Below, piece by piece: positions 62,325 to 64,000 of a stretch of 64,000 bases of DNA (position 1 is its first letter; every line of letters starts with the position of its first letter). The DNA is from Tessaracoccus antarcticus (lineage in GTDB: Bacteria > Actinomycetota > Actinomycetes > Propionibacteriales > Propionibacteriaceae): positions 620,001-684,000 of the forward strand of contig NZ_REFW01000001.1 of the NCBI RefSeq assembly GCF_003688855.1, read 5' to 3'. The position numbers were made by a program, and so were the translations under genes. Under the pieces are notes generated by a model. That model was not told the origin of the DNA and ran no database searches. It saw only the letters and a list, made by a program, of their open reading frames with translations.

Positions 62325-63572
62325 TCAGGAGCGCTGAGCGGTCATGGCGTGGGTCGCCATCACCTCTGCTGGCGCGCGTCCGGCCTGCAGCAGAGCTGCC
62401 ATCTGCTCCATCCCTTCGGTGGCGTGCGTGAAGAAACCGTAGTAGCCCTCGCACAGGAAATTCTGCCCCGCCTCGCCGTCGAGGGAGGTGGCAAAGCGAT
62501 CCTTGGGACAGCCACCGTGGCAGGCCCACCGGACGGGGCAGCGACGACACTGCGCCGTCAACGCCGTGCGCTTGGAGCGGCCAAACTTGCCTTGTTGGTC
62601 GCTGACGAGGACCTCGGCCAGCCGGTCGGTGTGGATGTTGCCGAGTTCGAAGCCGGGCTCCACGTAGTGGTCGCAGGAATAGATGTCGCCGTTGTGCTCC
62701 ACCGCCAGCGCGGTGCCGCACTCGGGGGCGTGCACGCACAGCGAGTACTGGCCGAAGCGGGCGGCCAGCATGGTGTCGAAATGCTGCACGAACACCCGGC
62801 CGACGTCGCGGGCGCGCCACTCGTCGAACACCTCGCACAGGAACCGTCCCCACTGCTCACCGGTCACCGAGCGGGACGTCACGGCATTCCCGGCCTGCCG
62901 GTAGAGCAGCCGTGCACCGTCGGGTCCGATCCAGCCCTGCTCTGCCGTGGCGAGGTCGGCCGCGGGGACACGCTCCACGATGGGGATGAACTGCAGGAAC
63001 GTGGCGCCCAATTCATCCCGGAACCACCGGTAGACCTCTGCGCCGTGCTCGGCATTGGCCGCGTTCACGGTGCACAGAACATTGGTGTCGACGGAGTGCT
63101 TGCGAAGCAACTCCCACCCGCGCACCACCCGCGTGTGGGTTCCCCGGCCCGCCTTGTTGACGCGGTAGGCGTCGTGCAGGTTCTCCGGGCCATCCACCGA
63201 CAGGCCCACGAGGAAGTTCTCGGCGGCCAGGAACTCACACCAGTCGTCGTCGAGCAGCGTGCCATTGGTCTGCATCGAGTGCTGCACAACCTGCTGCGGT
63301 CGCGTGAGTTCGTTGCCGAGCCGTACCGCCTCCCTGTAGAAGGCGAGACCACGCATCGTGGGCTCTCCGCCCTGCCACACCAGCATCACGTCGCCGTCGG
63401 GCTGCGAGTCCAGTTGATTGGCGATGAGGGCGCGCAGTGTCGCCTCGGACATGCGCTGGCCGTCGGCGTCGTACAACAGTTCCTTGGACAGGAAGAAGCA
63501 GTAGGTGCAGTCGAGGTTGCAGGCCGCGCCCGTGGGTTTCGTCACCACGGAGAACGGCAGGTCGCGACGCAT
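62325..63572 (-). CDS. Anaerobic sulfatase-maturating radical SAM/SPASM enzyme
   Basis: 415 residues from ATG 63572, with CGAGGA five bases upstream; ATG 63584 is an alternative. PTGAACNLDCTYCFFLSKE gives the radical SAM cysteines (18, 22, 25); WQGGEPTMRGL and SVDGPENLHDAYR follow. The C-terminus has the anSME SPASM cysteines (LCVHAPECG, YSCDHYV, CRRCPVRWACHGGCPKD, FLCEGYYGFF). These enzymes oxidise an active-site Cys or Ser of sulfatases to formylglycine. No sulfatase gene is within the window; the partial gene at the right edge could not be assigned. Confidence 0.87.
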   Translation of the reverse strand: MRRDLPFSVVTKPTGAACNLDCTYCFFLSKELLYDADGQRMSEATLRALIANQLDSQPDGDVMLVWQGGEPTMRGLAFYREAVRLGNELTRPQQVVQHSMQTNGTLLDDDWCEFLAAENFLVGLSVDGPENLHDAYRVNKAGRGTHTRVVRGWELLRKHSVDTNVLCTVNAANAEHGAEVYRWFRDELGATFLQFIPIVERVPAADLATAEQGWIGPDGARLLYRQAGNAVTSRSVTGEQWGRFLCEVFDEWRARDVGRVFVQHFDTMLAARFGQYSLCVHAPECGTALAVEHNGDIYSCDHYVEPGFELGNIHTDRLAEVLVSDQQGKFGRSKRTALTAQCRRCPVRWACHGGCPKDRFATSLDGEAGQNFLCEGYYGFFTHATEGMEQMAALLQAGRAPAEVMATHAMTAQRS

Positions 63573-63698
63573 CGGTCCTCGCATCCACTCGTGGCCGGTT
63601 GTAGTGTCACTGTAACCACGGGCACGGGGGCCCCTGTGACGGGGTGGGGCAACGCCCACGCGAGGGAATCCCAGCCGTCACTGAGAGTGACTCCACCA

Positions 63699-63860
63699 TG
63701 ACAACCATCGACGTGATCCTGGATGTTGGGCACCGGTATCGACGACGCCATGGCGTGCTGTTCTCGGCGTCCAGCCCGGAGTTCAACATCCTCGCCGTCA
63801 GCTGTGTGGCGGGCAATGCCACACCGGTGGTGAACCACTACATGACCCGCGAATGCACGA
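63699..63860 (+). pseudogene. Nucleoside hydrolase remnant
   Basis: From ATG 63699 the frame begins MTTIDVILDVG and later reads SASSPEFNILAVSCVAGNAT, which matches IunH-type nucleoside hydrolases. Between them the sense shifts: an extra G (GTTGGGCACC) moves GTGIDDAMA, the Ca2+/ribose-binding part, into the +1 frame, and a missing G before GTGCTGTTC restores it. The catalytic aspartates are therefore lost from the reading frame. After about 63830 the similarity fades and no full-length gene follows. Only the first ~50 codons remain. Confidence 0.65.
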
Positions 63861-63877
63861 GCCCAGGACCCCCGGGG

Positions 63878-64000
63878 TCAGTCGTTGCCCTCCACCGCGT
63901 CGTAGTCCTGGTGGGAGATGGCCGTCATGGGCACGTCGAAATCCGTGGTGGCGAGCATCCAGTTGGCGAACGCCTTGTCGCCCCGGTCAGCCAGGATGGT
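63878..64000 (-). CDS. C-terminal fragment of an unidentified protein (runs off the window)
   Basis: Forty codons open from the right edge to a TGA at 63878-63880 on the minus strand, ending ...ISHQDYDAVEGND. Codon use is GC3-rich like real genes here. The fragment is mostly hydrophilic and acidic. I do not recognise it. Its minus-strand position upstream of the anSME-like gene raises the chance that it belongs to the same transcription unit. Confidence 0.5.
   Translation of the reverse strand, partial: TILADRGDKAFANWMLATTDFDVPMTAISHQDYDAVEGND

Overview
The window is GC-rich with dense gene packing, frequent GTG/TTG starts, 1-4 bp start/stop overlaps, several probable leaderless starts and U-tract-free hairpin terminators. 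Together with a DLW-39 small protein, a FolP2-type dihydropteroate synthase homologue, a SufR-like regulator, RNase J and an IdeR/DtxR-type iron box, this points to an Actinomycetota chromosome. The Propionibacteriaceae (Tessaracoccus/Arachnia-like) are my best guess, by inference only. No rRNA, tRNA, CRISPR array, IS element or intact prophage was seen.

Layout. 1-2.6 kb: GntR regulator and a dhaL-dhaK dihydroxyacetone kinase pair. 2.7-8.6 kb: a giant secreted multicopper oxidase with seven fibronectin type III domains. 8.8-12.3 kb: UvrA-like class II ABC protein and an aldo/keto reductase. 12.4-13.3 kb: a secreted protein carrying the first copy of a four-cysteine C-terminal module. 13.5-17.1 kb: pterin/folate cluster (folE, an FAD reductase, a FolP2-like protein, a RibD-type reductase). 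17.1-23.5 kb: SufR-like regulator, NCS1 permease, CaCA exchanger, MFS carrier, membrane molybdopterin oxidoreductase. 23.6-26.4 kb: feoA-feoB plus a NifU/Nfu-type gene, translationally coupled behind an iron box. 26.5-30 kb: YibE/F protein, rhomboid protease, M23A-like peptidase with the second module copy. 30-41 kb: methyltransferase, lipoprotein class B PBP, TerC, MFS, a truncated CPBP protease, arsR-VOC, CoA-binding protein, asparaginase, a phage-tail-tube/AAA chimera, a two-component system. 41-50 kb: DLW-39, YfcE, MerR-prfC, RNase J, galE, a TY-Chap-like protein, an ABC exporter. 50-64 kb: radical SAM/SPASM protein, a sugar ABC importer, a GH84 hexosaminidase with the third module copy, a broken GH35/GH59 chimera with the fourth copy, a LacI regulator, an anaerobic sulfatase-maturase homologue and a nucleoside hydrolase remnant.

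The most notable signal is the ~130-residue cysteine module repeated at the extreme C-terminus of four otherwise unrelated exported (or formerly exported) proteins. It is itself an internal duplication, ends in a W-x-F-N-N signature, and I do not recognise it as a named family. It looks like a shared cell-surface or wall-retention tag. The right end looks like a glycan-foraging locus: importer, hexosaminidase, LacI regulator and sulfatase maturase, with a decayed galactosidase region showing deletion-fusion and frameshift damage.
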